Shown one piece after another: positions 28,356 to 36,612 of a stretch of 64,000 nt of DNA (its first letter is position 1; the number at the start of each line of letters is the position of its first letter). The stretch lies in NCBI GenBank assembly GCA_027483645.1, contig JAIXUD010000006.1:113596-177595 (forward strand). The letters run 5' to 3'. The stretch comes from Sphingobacteriales bacterium (GTDB lineage Bacteria; Bacteroidota; Bacteroidia; Chitinophagales; CAIOSU01). The notes beneath the pieces were generated by a model, which was not told the DNA's origin, made no database searches, and saw nothing but the letters and a program-made list of their open reading frames with translations. A program made the translations under genes and the position numbers.

Positions 28356-29456
28356 ATGAAAAGCATTATTCTTTGGGCATTGGCCGTATTTGCTAGCCTT
28401 GCTGCCTTGGCGCAAGATGACACTACCGCCATACCTAAACCAAATAATAAACCCAAACTTAACTTAAGCGGATTTTTGGATGTTTATTATACCTACGATT
28501 TCAATAAACCGGAAGGCCAAGAGCGCCCCTCATTTCTTTACAACCATAACCGCCACAATGAGTTCAACCTCAACTTAGCGTTGATTAAACTCAACTTGCA
28601 AGGTCGTAACTACCGAGCTAATATAGGCCTAATGGCGGGCACCTACAGCCAATATAACCTGGCGGCCGAGCAAGCGGTAATGCGCCACGTGTTTGAAGCC
28701 AATGCTGGCGCGGCCCTTACCAAAAATGGCAAGTTGTGGCTCGATGCCGGTATTTTTGCCTCCCACATTGGTTTTGAAGGTGCCATAAGTGCTGACAACC
28801 TCAATTTGACCCGTTCTATCTTGGCCGAAAACTCGCCTTACTATTTAGCCGGTGTAAAAATGACTTACTATGCGAGCGATAAACTAGAGGTAGCCGCTTT
28901 GATAAACAATGGCTGGCAGCGCATTAAAAGGGTAAATGGTAATTCGCTGCCGGGTTTTGGTACTCAAGTGCTTTACAAGCCTAATGGCAATGCCACTTTG
29001 AACTGGAGCACCTTTATCGGCACCGACGACCCTGATTCCGTTCGGAGGATGCGGTACTTCAACAACTTTTACGGCAATTTCAGCCTTACTGAGCAATTGG
29101 ATTTGATAGCAGGCTTTGACATTGGTGCCCAGCAAGTTACGAACGGCTCTAGCGGGTATAATGTGTGGTATAGCCCTGTGGTTATTGTGAAGTATTCATT
29201 TACCAACAAGTGGGCCGTGGCCGCCCGGGGCGAGTATTACCAAGATGAGCGGGGGGTGATTATAGCTACAGGCACACCCGATGGATTCAAAACGGCCAGT
29301 ACCTCACTTAATGTGGATTATGCGATGAACGAGTACGTACTGTTTAGAGTGGAAGGGCGTTGGTTTAACAGCCAAAACGAAATTTTTGAGAAAGGTGATG
29401 CAATGTCGCGCAATAATGCCTTCGTTATCGGTTCAATAGCGGTTAGGTTCCAATGA
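28356..29456 (+). CDS. BBP2-type outer-membrane beta-barrel porin
   Basis: A 366-residue protein with a signal peptide (MKSIILWALAVFASLAALAQ). The barrel opens LNLSGFLDVYYTYDFNKPEGQERPSF, with NEFNLNLALIKLNLQGRNYRANIGLMAGTYSQYN after it; this order is typical of the putative beta-barrel porin-2 family. Alternating strands run to the C-terminal NAFVIGSIAVRFQ, with a terminal aromatic-containing strand. It probably forms an outer-membrane channel; the substrate is unknown. It is flanked on both sides by direct copies of one 134-bp repeat element. TAACTTAG at about 28314 is a weak -7 candidate. Confidence 0.85.
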   Translation: MKSIILWALAVFASLAALAQDDTTAIPKPNNKPKLNLSGFLDVYYTYDFNKPEGQERPSFLYNHNRHNEFNLNLALIKLNLQGRNYRANIGLMAGTYSQYNLAAEQAVMRHVFEANAGAALTKNGKLWLDAGIFASHIGFEGAISADNLNLTRSILAENSPYYLAGVKMTYYASDKLEVAALINNGWQRIKRVNGNSLPGFGTQVLYKPNGNATLNWSTFIGTDDPDSVRRMRYFNNFYGNFSLTEQLDLIAGFDIGAQQVTNGSSGYNVWYSPVVIVKYSFTNKWAVAARGEYYQDERGVIIATGTPDGFKTASTSLNVDYAMNEYVLFRVEGRWFNSQNEIFEKGDAMSRNNAFVIGSIAVRFQ

Positions 29457-29527
29457 TGGCCTCCCCTCTAGCCTAAGTATGTTTCTATTATCTGGCGCAA
29501 GTTGTTCAACTGGTGTCATTTCATCTG

Positions 29528-29661
29528 GCTGCCTTAAGCCCCTAGGCGTAAAGCGTATTGCTTTCCAGTCTATTGGCTGCTTCACCAAACAAGCATTTCA
29601 ACAGCGAGGACGCTGGTTGGTGGTTGTTGCCTTAAGCGAGGACGCTTAAGGCAGCAGCGGG
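29528..29661. mobile_element. 134-bp palindromic element, copy 2 (right of porin gene)
   Basis: Same element as 27989-28122 in the same orientation: GCTGCCTTAAGC at the left, AAACAAGCATTTCAACAGCG in the core, and CCTTAAGCGAGGACGCTTAAGG then CAGCAGC at the right. The pair brackets the porin gene. The remaining spacer from 29457 to 29815 contains only this element and a hairpin. Confidence 0.6.
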
Positions 29662-29690
29662 GGCATTGAGCAATATGGGGATAAAAAACA

Positions 29691-29720
29691 GAAGCCCGCC
29701 TACAAGTAGGCCGGGCTTTC
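29691..29720 (-). terminator. Hairpin terminator downstream of the alpha/beta hydrolase gene
   Basis: AGCCCGCCTAC pairs with GTAGGCCGGGCT (one bulged C). On the minus strand it is followed by TGTTTTTTATC, so it probably ends the minus-strand transcript; on the plus strand it may also limit porin read-through. Confidence 0.65.
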
Positions 29721-29815
29721 TGTTGCTGACGCTAGCGTTCTAGAATGGCTCGGCGTCGCTTTTTCCGTTGTCACGCAGGGCGTGGCGCGGTTGGTACCTT
29801 ATTATACGGGCACCC

Positions 29816-30805
29816 TTAGTGTACGGTTACAGGTTGGCCCAAGTTTATTTTTTCTTCGGGCAGGGCGGTGTAGTGGTGTATGTCTTCCAGCCATTTTACA
29901 ATGGGCGGTATAATCAAATCAGGCGCTTCGGCCATAATGGCGTGGTCGTAACCATCAAACAGCTCAAAGCACTTCTTGCAGGTTAGCTGGTCGTATATCT
30001 TTTGGGTAAAATCAACCGAGAAAATACTGTCGGCGGTACCTTGGAACACCATTACCGGTATTTCTATTTCGGCCAGTGGTTTCGGCAAGGCTGTAGTTGC
30101 CAACGATTGCAACGCCCTGAAGCTTACATGGTGCAAGGCCAGAGGGTCTTGATCGATAAAGTTCTTCATGTTGCCGAAGTTGCGAACCTTCACCAGCTCC
30201 AAATCCAAGTAGGCATCAATAGGGATAGAGGTATTGGGCATGATGCCGCCAAAATTCTTCAGTATCGGTTTCAGGTACTTACTCAACCGCGGGAAACGGG
30301 TAAGCTTAGCCGCATCGGGCGAAGTAAGGTCGGCAAAATTTTGGCAAACTACGCTCTTCAAGCGGGTATCTTTAGCGGCCATGTATAGGGCCACAATACC
30401 GCCCTGGCTGCTGCCTACCAGCGATATGTTATTATTGAATTTGGTGGTAGCGTAGCTGATGGCGCTGTGCGTATCGCGCATCAGCTCATCCATGCTATAG
30501 TCGCCACGGGCACCTTCGCTTTGGCCATGGCCGCGCGGGTCGAAACCGATTACATTGAAGCCCCGCTTGTGCAGCTTGTATAGAAACTCAGCATAGCACA
30601 GCGCATAAATAGCCGTGCCGGGTATAAACACTATGGTTGGGGCATCTTTGCTGTAGGCCAGTACATCGGCGTGCAGCTTTAACCCATCCGACATAAAATA
30701 GTCGCTCTTAAACTCATTATAGATGTTTTTAAATCCCATGGCTTCGGCCACCTGCTCAAAATACTCCTCCAGACTATAATAATGTCTATCCTTACTGGCA
30801 ACCAT
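29816..30805 (-). CDS. Alpha/beta hydrolase
   Basis: A 329-residue protein of the alpha/beta-hydrolase fold. Oxyanion region FIPGTAIYALCYAEFL (about residues 75-90); GFDPRGHGQSEG (about 107-118); nucleophile elbow GSSQGG (Ser at about 151); catalytic Asp in FQGTADSIFS; catalytic His in GYDHAIM. No signal peptide, so cytoplasmic. The N-terminal 60 residues, with YYSLEEYFEQVAEAMG, are helical. Substrate unknown; lysophospholipase- or esterase-like enzymes have this pattern. The 370 bp upstream (to 31179) contain no other gene. Confidence 0.85.
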   Translation of the reverse strand: MVASKDRHYYSLEEYFEQVAEAMGFKNIYNEFKSDYFMSDGLKLHADVLAYSKDAPTIVFIPGTAIYALCYAEFLYKLHKRGFNVIGFDPRGHGQSEGARGDYSMDELMRDTHSAISYATTKFNNNISLVGSSQGGIVALYMAAKDTRLKSVVCQNFADLTSPDAAKLTRFPRLSKYLKPILKNFGGIMPNTSIPIDAYLDLELVKVRNFGNMKNFIDQDPLALHHVSFRALQSLATTALPKPLAEIEIPVMVFQGTADSIFSVDFTQKIYDQLTCKKCFELFDGYDHAIMAEAPDLIIPPIVKWLEDIHHYTALPEEKINLGQPVTVH

Positions 30806-31052
30806 ATTGTGCTGTATTTATTGTTAAACTATTGCTTCAATATCTCTACAAAGGGCGGTAAAGATGATGTTTTTTAGCATTACCTGCAAATCAATAGATG
30901 CTTCTTGATATGGTATCAATTTGTGTGCTATAAATGCTAAACCCTCAATAATAAAATAAAGTGCAAAAAAAAGTTTTTCGCTCAAATACCAGTAAATACT
31001 AATGGTTTGGAGAAAGTGGAAAAGAAATCGCAAAAAATGTTTTAGAAAAAAT

Positions 31053-31082
31053 TGAAAGTTCGAGAAGTATAATTACCTTTGT
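31053..31082 (+). promoter_or_regulatory. Promoter of the phasin-like gene (TTG-N19-TACCTTTG)
   Basis: TTG at 31053-31055 and TACCTTTG at 31075-31082, separated by 19 bp, match the Bacteroidota promoter. The start would be near 31089, leaving a leader of about 90 nt before ATG 31180. Confidence 0.75.
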
Positions 31083-31179
31083 ATCACAATCAAGCAATAA
31101 CGGTTTTGGTTTTTGAAAAAAGCAGCATCATTATTGATTGGTAATTCGCTATTCATAAAACAATCAAAGCAACATAATC

Positions 31180-31503
31180 ATGGAAAATTCATTCAAAAAA
31201 CTGTTTTACGCTGGTGTAGGTTTGGCCGCCACCGCAACTGAAAAATTCGAAGAAACTTTGAACGAGCTTGTTGAGAAAGGTAAAGTAACCGACTCTGAAG
31301 CCAAAAAATTCTTCGAGGAATTCCAAGAGAAAACCTCTGGCAAACGCGAAGAGTTTGACGAGAAATTCAAATCATTTGTTGAGAAATTGGGTTACACCCG
31401 CAACAGTGATGTAGAAGAACTTCGCAAGCGCGTAGAAGAGTTGGAAAACCAAGCCAACAAAGCAAACAAAAAAGCTGCAGCTCCAGTAGCACAGCAAGCA
31501 TAA
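31180..31503 (+). CDS. Phasin-like coiled-coil protein
   Basis: A 107-residue, highly charged helical protein. It opens MENSFKKLFYAGVGLAATATEKFEETLNELVEKGKVTDSEAKKFFEEF, the usual phasin/PhaF-like N-terminus with an amphipathic helix, continues as a coiled coil to about residue 95 and ends Ala-rich (KKAAAPVAQQA). Phasins coat polyhydroxyalkanoate granules, but small homologues without PHA genes also exist and may be stress-related; no PHA genes are in this window. A consensus promoter and a strong terminator frame it as a single-gene unit. Confidence 0.78.
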   Translation: MENSFKKLFYAGVGLAATATEKFEETLNELVEKGKVTDSEAKKFFEEFQEKTSGKREEFDEKFKSFVEKLGYTRNSDVEELRKRVEELENQANKANKKAAAPVAQQA

Positions 31504-31524
31504 TATAGCGGGTTTCTTTTTTTG

Positions 31525-31557
31525 AAGGGGCAGTCTCTAGCGGGTGCTGCCCCTTTT
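31525..31557 (+). terminator. Terminator of the phasin-like gene
   Basis: AAGGGGCAG pairs with CTGCCCCTT across a loop of about 13 bases and is followed by TTCTATTTG. It lies 22 bp after the stop codon. Confidence 0.75.
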
Positions 31558-31571
31558 CTATTTGGGAGAAG

Positions 31572-31672
31572 TTAAACCACTAAGGACACTAAGTAAAAAA
31601 GCACTAAGTTCACTAAGTACATATTACGGGCTTAGTTTTCTTAGTGCTTTTCTTTGTGCTCTTTGTGGTTAA
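31572..31672. repeat. Inverted-repeat element (CCACTAAGGACACTAAG type)
   Basis: The left arm TAAACCACTAAGGACACTAAG with AAAAAAGCACTAAG (31573-31608) is imperfectly complementary to the right arm CTTAGTGCTTTTCTTTGTGC with TCTTTGTGGTTA (about 31640-31672). No gene is inside. Confidence 0.5.
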
Positions 31673-31748
31673 GATAACATACATGTTAGTTGCGGTCTTA
31701 TTCCCATTTTGGCTTCGAATTTGAAATAGCTATGCCATAAGCATATCT

Positions 31749-32756
31749 ATGACAGTTCAATTGGTATATTGTGATTTAACACAGCCCGGCATTAGCCGTG
31801 TTAAAAATGGTGTTGGATGGTATTACCGCTTGCCTACCGGGCACAAAGTAACCCAACCCCGCACCCTTAACCGCATCAAGGGTTTAGTAATACCGCCGAT
31901 GTGGAATGATGTATGGATTTGCCCCAGCCCCAAAGGCCATATACAGGCCACGGGCATGGATGCCAAAGGGCGCAAGCAATACCTGTACCACGAAGAGTTT
32001 ACCCGCATTAAACAAACCGAAAAGTTTGATAAACTGCTACACTTTGGGGAGCACCTTCCACTTGTGCGCATGGCCATTGATGAAAACATACGCAGGCGAA
32101 GCTGGGGGTGAGAGAAAGTTTTGGCCTTGATACTAATGGTGCTTGATGAATACTACCTGCGCATAGGCAACAACGTATATAGAAACACCAACGGCACCTA
32201 TGGCCTTACTACCCTTAGGCGCAAGCACTTACTAAGCGTGGACAATACACTGCGCCTAAACTATAAGGCAAAAAGCGGCAAGCAGCGCAACCTAACCATT
32301 GAGAACAAAACCATTGCCCGCTTGATAACCCAATGCGCCGAGCTGCCCGGGCAGGAACTGTTTAAGTATTTTGACGAAGATGGGCATCGGCACTTGATAG
32401 GCTCTGGCGACGTGAACAGTTTTATAAAAGAGATAACCGGCAAGAGCTACACCAGCAAGCTCTTCCGCACTTGGGGTGGCTCGGCATTGGCCATAAAACA
32501 CTACCCGGATGCCTTAGAAAGTGTGCAGGCCAACCCGCGTAAGAAGCTGAGAAAAGAGATTGTAAGGCAAGTAAGTGAGCGGCTTGCCAATACCATGAGC
32601 GTGTGCGAGAAGTACTATATACACCCCAAAGTGCTAGATTACCTAAGCGAACAACCCGAGCGGATGATAAAATACCATACCCGCCGCCCCGATCTAAGGG
32701 AATATTTGAATCAAGAAGAGTTAGTTTTGTTGGGAATACTGAGAATGCAGACATAA
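31749..32756 (+). pseudogene. DNA topoisomerase IB interrupted by one in-frame TGA
   Basis: The two halves form one 335-codon frame, the normal length for bacterial (poxvirus-like) topoisomerase IB. The N-terminal half (codons 1-120) has IPPMWNDVWICPSPKGHIQATGMDAKGRKQYLYH. Codon 121 (32109-32111) is TGA where homologues carry Arg in the REKVLA segment. The rest continues in the same frame: EKVLALILMVLDEYYLRIGN, GLTTLRRKH, SGKQRNLTIENK, LPGQELFKYFDEDG, FRTWGGSALA and the active-site region VCEKYYIHPKVLDYL. Either a recent nonsense change (CGA to TGA is one transition), readthrough, or restart at TTG 32121 making a C-terminal fragment. The rest of the sequence is well conserved, so any inactivation is recent. 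Confidence 0.85.
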
Positions 32757-32921
32757 GACATAAGACGCAAGACACAAGACACAAGACACAAGACGCAAGA
32801 TTGAATTGTGTCGAATGTAAACGTATTGTCTTCTGCGATTTTTGAGTATGATTATTATTCCACAAAACGTATCTCCATTTCACAAAGTCTTGTGTCTTGT
32901 GTCTTGCGTCTTGTGTCTAAA
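32752..32921. repeat. Two family B arrays in opposite orientation between topoisomerase IB and rnpB
   Basis: ACATAAGACATAAGACGCAAG with ACACAAGACACAAGACACAAG (about 32752-32802) is followed after about 85 bp by the reverse-complement form AGTCTTGTGTCTTGTGTCTTG and CGTCTTGTGTCTAA (about 32886-32919). The pair could form a long hairpin just upstream of rnpB. Confidence 0.7.
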
Positions 32922-32930
32922 AACGATAAA

Positions 32931-33318
32931 AGCAAAGCTGCAAGCCATCCTGTCGCGTCACGCCTTTGGCGTGGTGAGGAAAGTCCGGGCGGCATAGGGT
33001 ATCGCGCCACCTAACGGGTGGGCCCTTTCGCAAGAGGGGGACAGAGAGTGCCACAGAAAATTACCGCCACGCCTTTGGCGTGGTAAGGGTGAAAAGACGG
33101 GGCTAAGAATCCGTTCGGGCGGTGGGCAACCATGGCCTGGGGTAAACCTCGCGAGCCGAAAGACCAAATAGGCCGGCGCTACTAGTGCGACTCGCGCGAT
33201 TGCCGGCGGGTAGGTTGATAGAGGCTGTTGGCGACAGCAGTCCCAGATAAATGACAGGACGTGCCACGCCTCGGTGTGGTGCCGACAGAACCCGGCTTAC
33301 CGGCTTGCGGCCTTTGCT
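32931..33318 (+). ncRNA. rnpB: RNase P RNA (class A)
   Basis: The catalytic RNA that trims the 5' leader of tRNA precursors. Diagnostic conserved blocks appear in order: GAGGAAAGTCCGGGC (32977-32991), GAGAGTGCCACAGAAA (about 33045), GGTAAACCTCGCGAG (about 33141) and GACAGAACCCGGCTTACCGG (33284-33303). P1 is formed by AGCAAAG-CTGCAAGCC (32931-32946) and GGCTTGCGG-C-CTTTGCT (33302-33318) with one bulged C. Seven T residues follow as a terminator. The hairpin CACGCCTTTGGCGTG occurs twice (32959-32973 and 33068-33082), and a related CCACGCCTCGGTGTGG once (33264-33279), in peripheral helices. A family B array lies directly upstream. Confidence 0.96.
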
Positions 33319-33408
33319 TTTTTTGTTTATTTGATTGGTTAATTGTTACTGGTTATAAAACGCGTCATTGGGAGGAATGACGTTCGTTTTAGGCATCAGC
33401 ACATCAGA

Positions 33409-33729
33409 TTACAGCGGGCTTTCAATCTTATGTATGTATATCTGCCCATCCACATCGGTGCGGTTTAGGCAGTCGGGGCGTTTTTCGAGGTCTTTGTAGG
33501 TAATTGTTACGGGCAGGGAATCTACCTTGTAGCTGTCAGGCAGGTTCCAGGGTTGGTAGTTCAAATCGGTATGGAAGCTGATGAGCCAGCCGCAGCCACC
33601 ATCCACAAATTCGCCCGTCCACACCACGAAGCCGGTGCGCTCTGTAAAGTCTTCTTTTTTACAGCCAATGGTAGTGAAAACAACCAGGAAAAGGGCTACA
33701 AGGGCAAGGGTCCGAACCGTTAGGGACAT
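33409..33729 (-). CDS. Small hypothetical lipoprotein
   Basis: A 106-residue protein with lipobox TTIGC in the signal MSLTVRTLALVALFLVVFTTIGC, followed by KKEDFTERTG. The mature part contains GFVVWTGEFVDGGCGWLISF and three further cysteines or aromatic clusters. No family recognised. It stands alone downstream of rnpB on the opposite strand. A short palindromic fragment related to family C (GCGTCATTGGGAGGAATGACG) lies between them at about 33364-33385. Confidence 0.65.
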   Translation of the reverse strand: MSLTVRTLALVALFLVVFTTIGCKKEDFTERTGFVVWTGEFVDGGCGWLISFHTDLNYQPWNLPDSYKVDSLPVTITYKDLEKRPDCLNRTDVDGQIYIHKIESPL

Positions 33730-33834
33730 AGGAAAGTGCTTTGAATGGCCTGAAATTAAGAAAACTATACTGAAACAACTATAATCCCTACGTTTTAGTC
33801 ATTAATTGCGCTGCAAATGCGCCGATAATGTTCC

Positions 33835-33842
33835 TATATTTG
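33835..33842 (+). promoter_or_regulatory. -7 element of choice-of-anchor V copy 2
   Basis: TATATTTG matches TAnnTTTG and lies 25 bp before ATG 33868. No -33 TTG at the right spacing was found. The paralogue at 35278 has the equivalent element in the same position. Confidence 0.45.
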
Positions 33843-33867
33843 GGTAACTTGACTGAAGAACCACCCT

Positions 33868-35196
33868 ATGCGCCATAGAAAATCCCTATTCCTAGTCATG
33901 CTCACGATGCTTATGGTGGCGGGTGCCAATACGCTGGTGATAACCAACACCACGCAACCAGGCCCCGGCACTACGGGCGCCCCGGGGGAGTTTACCTGCG
34001 CGCAAAGCAGTTGCCATGTGGGTACTGAGTTCACCACTACCGGTATAGGGTTCGCCACCGTGCCAGCAGGCCAGTTAGCCAATGGTTATGTACCAGGTCA
34101 AACGTATCAGTTAAGGATAGATATCTCCAACATCGGCAGCCCTATTTCCAGCAACTATAAGGATGGATTTTTGATTACAGCATTGGATGGCAACAATGAT
34201 TCGGTGGGGAAATTCAACACTATACCAAGCCCAACCACTACCTCCCTCTCGCAAACTTTTGACCGTGAATATGTAGGACATAAAGACGCCAATGCCACCG
34301 CCATCTGGAATTTCAATTGGACTGCACCAAATGCGGGCAATGGGCCGGTAACATTCTACATTGCGGCGCTCCGGTCCAATAACGATAATACCGCCGCTGG
34401 CGACAGAACGTACACACAGGAGTTTACCATAGCCGAGGGCACCATTAACCCTTGCACCAACTTTGAGGCTGATGTTCGTGCTTCGGGCAACGTTACCACG
34501 TTCTGCATTGGGCAAAGCTTGGAGTTGATAGCTAGCAGTGCCAATGGCCCTGGTAATCCAAATTACAATTGGAGCGGTAATGCCGCTAACAACGATACGG
34601 TAATAGTTGGCTCTGGGGGCACCTATACGGTAACCGTTACCGAAGGTGGATGTGCGGATACCGCATCCATCACCGTAAGCAGCATTGCAGGTGGCGTGCC
34701 GGCATTTGCGGTTGTTGTAGATGATAATACCGTAATCGTAAACAACAGCTCTACTGGCGTGACTGGTGCTTACACTTGGGATTTCGGTGATGGCACTGTG
34801 CTTGATGATAACAGTGCCGCCTTTAGCTATGTGTACGACAGCCTCGGCACCTATACCATTACCCTTGAGTATGCCGATGTGTGCGGGGGCAACCAAACCA
34901 CTACCCAAGCTATTACCATTAGTGTAATCAGTGGTCTGGGCGAGGTAAGTTTAGCCGAAATGCTCCGCATCTACCCAAACCCTTTCCATACCCAAACGAG
35001 CATTGCGGTTGATGGCTTTGATGGAGTGGAGTTTCATATCCAGTTGCTTGACATAACCGGACGTACCGTACAAACCCTGCAAGGCACAGGGGGCATACCG
35101 CTTACCATCAACCGCGACGGCTTACCGAGCGGTATGTATCTCTACAGCATTGATGCAGGTGGGCAAAAAGCATACGGTCGTTTACTGGTCGATTAA
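33868..35196 (+). CDS. Choice-of-anchor V protein with PKD domain, copy 2, T9SS type A
   Basis: A 442-residue exported protein: signal peptide (SLFLVMLTMLMVAGANTLV), TNTTQPGPGTTGAPGEFTCA, a CX4CH pattern (Cys44, Cys49, His50), a beta-rich domain to about residue 190, a bacterial Ig-like segment (PNYNWSGNAANNDTVIVG), a PKD domain (GAYTWDFGDGT, about 300-350) and a T9SS sorting domain (LRIYPNPFHTQTSI to KAYGRLLVD). Tandem duplicate with the next gene and related to the shorter gene at 15482. A haem on the CX4CH motif is possible, not shown. Confidence 0.85.
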   Translation: MRHRKSLFLVMLTMLMVAGANTLVITNTTQPGPGTTGAPGEFTCAQSSCHVGTEFTTTGIGFATVPAGQLANGYVPGQTYQLRIDISNIGSPISSNYKDGFLITALDGNNDSVGKFNTIPSPTTTSLSQTFDREYVGHKDANATAIWNFNWTAPNAGNGPVTFYIAALRSNNDNTAAGDRTYTQEFTIAEGTINPCTNFEADVRASGNVTTFCIGQSLELIASSANGPGNPNYNWSGNAANNDTVIVGSGGTYTVTVTEGGCADTASITVSSIAGGVPAFAVVVDDNTVIVNNSSTGVTGAYTWDFGDGTVLDDNSAAFSYVYDSLGTYTITLEYADVCGGNQTTTQAITISVISGLGEVSLAEMLRIYPNPFHTQTSIAVDGFDGVEFHIQLLDITGRTVQTLQGTGGIPLTINRDGLPSGMYLYSIDAGGQKAYGRLLVD

Positions 35197-35243
35197 TTGG
35201 TTATGTATCTAAAAGATTCCTATTAAACCGTAAAGATTGTTGC

Positions 35244-35251
35244 TATCTTTG
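35244..35251 (+). promoter_or_regulatory. -7 element of choice-of-anchor V copy 3
   Basis: TATCTTTG matches TAnnTTTG and lies 26 bp before ATG 35278, in the same relative place as in copy 2. It suggests the tandem genes can be transcribed separately. No -33 element was recognised. Confidence 0.45.
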
Positions 35252-35277
35252 CGCTTCCAAATAACCTAAACAGCCTT

Positions 35278-36612
35278 ATGAAACGCAAATCTACCTACCT
35301 AGTTATCCTTACTTTATTATTGGTAATCGGCACAAATTCTATCGTGTTTACCAATTCATCGCAACCCAATGCCGGCCACACAGGTGCCCCGGGCGAAAAC
35401 ACTTGTGCTACAGCGGGTTGCCACAGCGGCACTGCAACTGTAAGCACTGCAATGGATTTGAACACCTTACCGCAAGGCGATTTGGTTAATGGCTACACGC
35501 CTGGCCAACAGTATAACTTATTCCTCAATATCAATTCGTTGATTAGCCCAGCAAGTGCTACTCCTAAAGATGGATTTCAACTCACCGTATTAACTAGTGG
35601 TGGTGCTGCTGCTGGTACTTTGGCATTGCCAAATAATCCTGCTACGGTGTCGTTAACTACTGGTGGTGGCAAACAGTATATCGGGCACAAAAATGCTGCT
35701 AGCACCAACTCGTGGACCTTCAAGTGGACTGCCCCTGCAGCCGGTACCGGTGCTGTTACTTTTTATGTAACAGCCAACCGTTCAAACAACCTGAGCAATT
35801 CAAGTGGTGATAATATTTACAAACAGCAGTTTACCTTTGCAGAAGGTGCTGTTGCAAACCCTTGCACCAACTTTGCCGCTTCAATCTCTACCCCAGGCAA
35901 TGCAACTTCTTTCTGTAATGGACAAAGCCTGGCCCTTACTGCCAGTAGCACTGGCGGCCCAGGTGGCGCTACCTATAATTGGAGCAATGCCGGTGGTTCT
36001 ACCGCAACTATTAATGTAACTAGTGCTAGTACCTATACGGTAACGGTTACAGAAGGTACTTGCACTGCTACCGCATCTTTGGCGGTAACTAGCGTAGCCG
36101 CTGGTGTGGCCAACTTTACGGCTACCGTGAGCAACAATGTAGTTACCATCAATAACTCCTCCACTGGTGCAAATGGCAGCTACACTTGGAATTTTGGTGA
36201 TGGTACCGAGCAGGTGGAAGACAGCCCATCATTTACCTATACCTACGACTCTATTGGTACCTATACAATTTCGGTAGCCTATACTGATGTGTGCGGCACC
36301 GCGCAAACCGACGATGCACAAGTTACCATTACTACCATCCCAACTGTGGGCGTGGGAGCAGTAAGCTTGGCCAACGCGCTAAACATTTACCCGAACCCAT
36401 TCGGCAACCAAACCAGCATTAACATCACTGGCTTCAATGGTAGCAATTACCAATTTACGTTGGTAGATATTACTGGTAAAACTGTTCGCAGGATAGAAGG
36501 CGTTGGCGGTACTCCGTTGGCCATTAACCGCGACGGTTTGCAAGGCGGCATGTACTTCTACAACATTACAGTTGCTGGCCAAACTGCCCAAGGCAAATTG
36601 TTGATTGACTAA
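35278..36612 (+). CDS. Choice-of-anchor V protein with PKD domain, copy 3, T9SS type A
   Basis: A 444-residue tandem paralogue of the previous gene with the same order: signal peptide, TGAPGENTCATAGCHSGTA (Cys43, Cys48, His49), beta-rich domain, Ig-like segment (ATYNWSNAGGSTATI), PKD domain (GSYTWNFGDGTEQ) and T9SS domain (LNIYPNPFGNQTSI to QGKLLID). The two differ at many positions, so they may bind different partners. The stop overlaps the convergent propeller gene by 4 bp, and a good terminator lies inside that neighbour's coding sequence at 36668-36706. Confidence 0.85.
   Translation: MKRKSTYLVILTLLLVIGTNSIVFTNSSQPNAGHTGAPGENTCATAGCHSGTATVSTAMDLNTLPQGDLVNGYTPGQQYNLFLNINSLISPASATPKDGFQLTVLTSGGAAAGTLALPNNPATVSLTTGGGKQYIGHKNAASTNSWTFKWTAPAAGTGAVTFYVTANRSNNLSNSSGDNIYKQQFTFAEGAVANPCTNFAASISTPGNATSFCNGQSLALTASSTGGPGGATYNWSNAGGSTATINVTSASTYTVTVTEGTCTATASLAVTSVAAGVANFTATVSNNVVTINNSSTGANGSYTWNFGDGTEQVEDSPSFTYTYDSIGTYTISVAYTDVCGTAQTDDAQVTITTIPTVGVGAVSLANALNIYPNPFGNQTSINITGFNGSNYQFTLVDITGKTVRRIEGVGGTPLAINRDGLQGGMYFYNITVAGQTAQGKLLID

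Noticed and set aside
32100..32125. Frameshift in topoisomerase IB
   Set aside because: Both halves are in the same reading frame (start positions differ by a multiple of three), so the lesion is a nonsense codon, not an indel.
34111..34908. 265-codon open frame on the minus strand
   Set aside because: It is antisense to choice-of-anchor V copy 2 and has no recognisable motif; the plus-strand protein explains the region.
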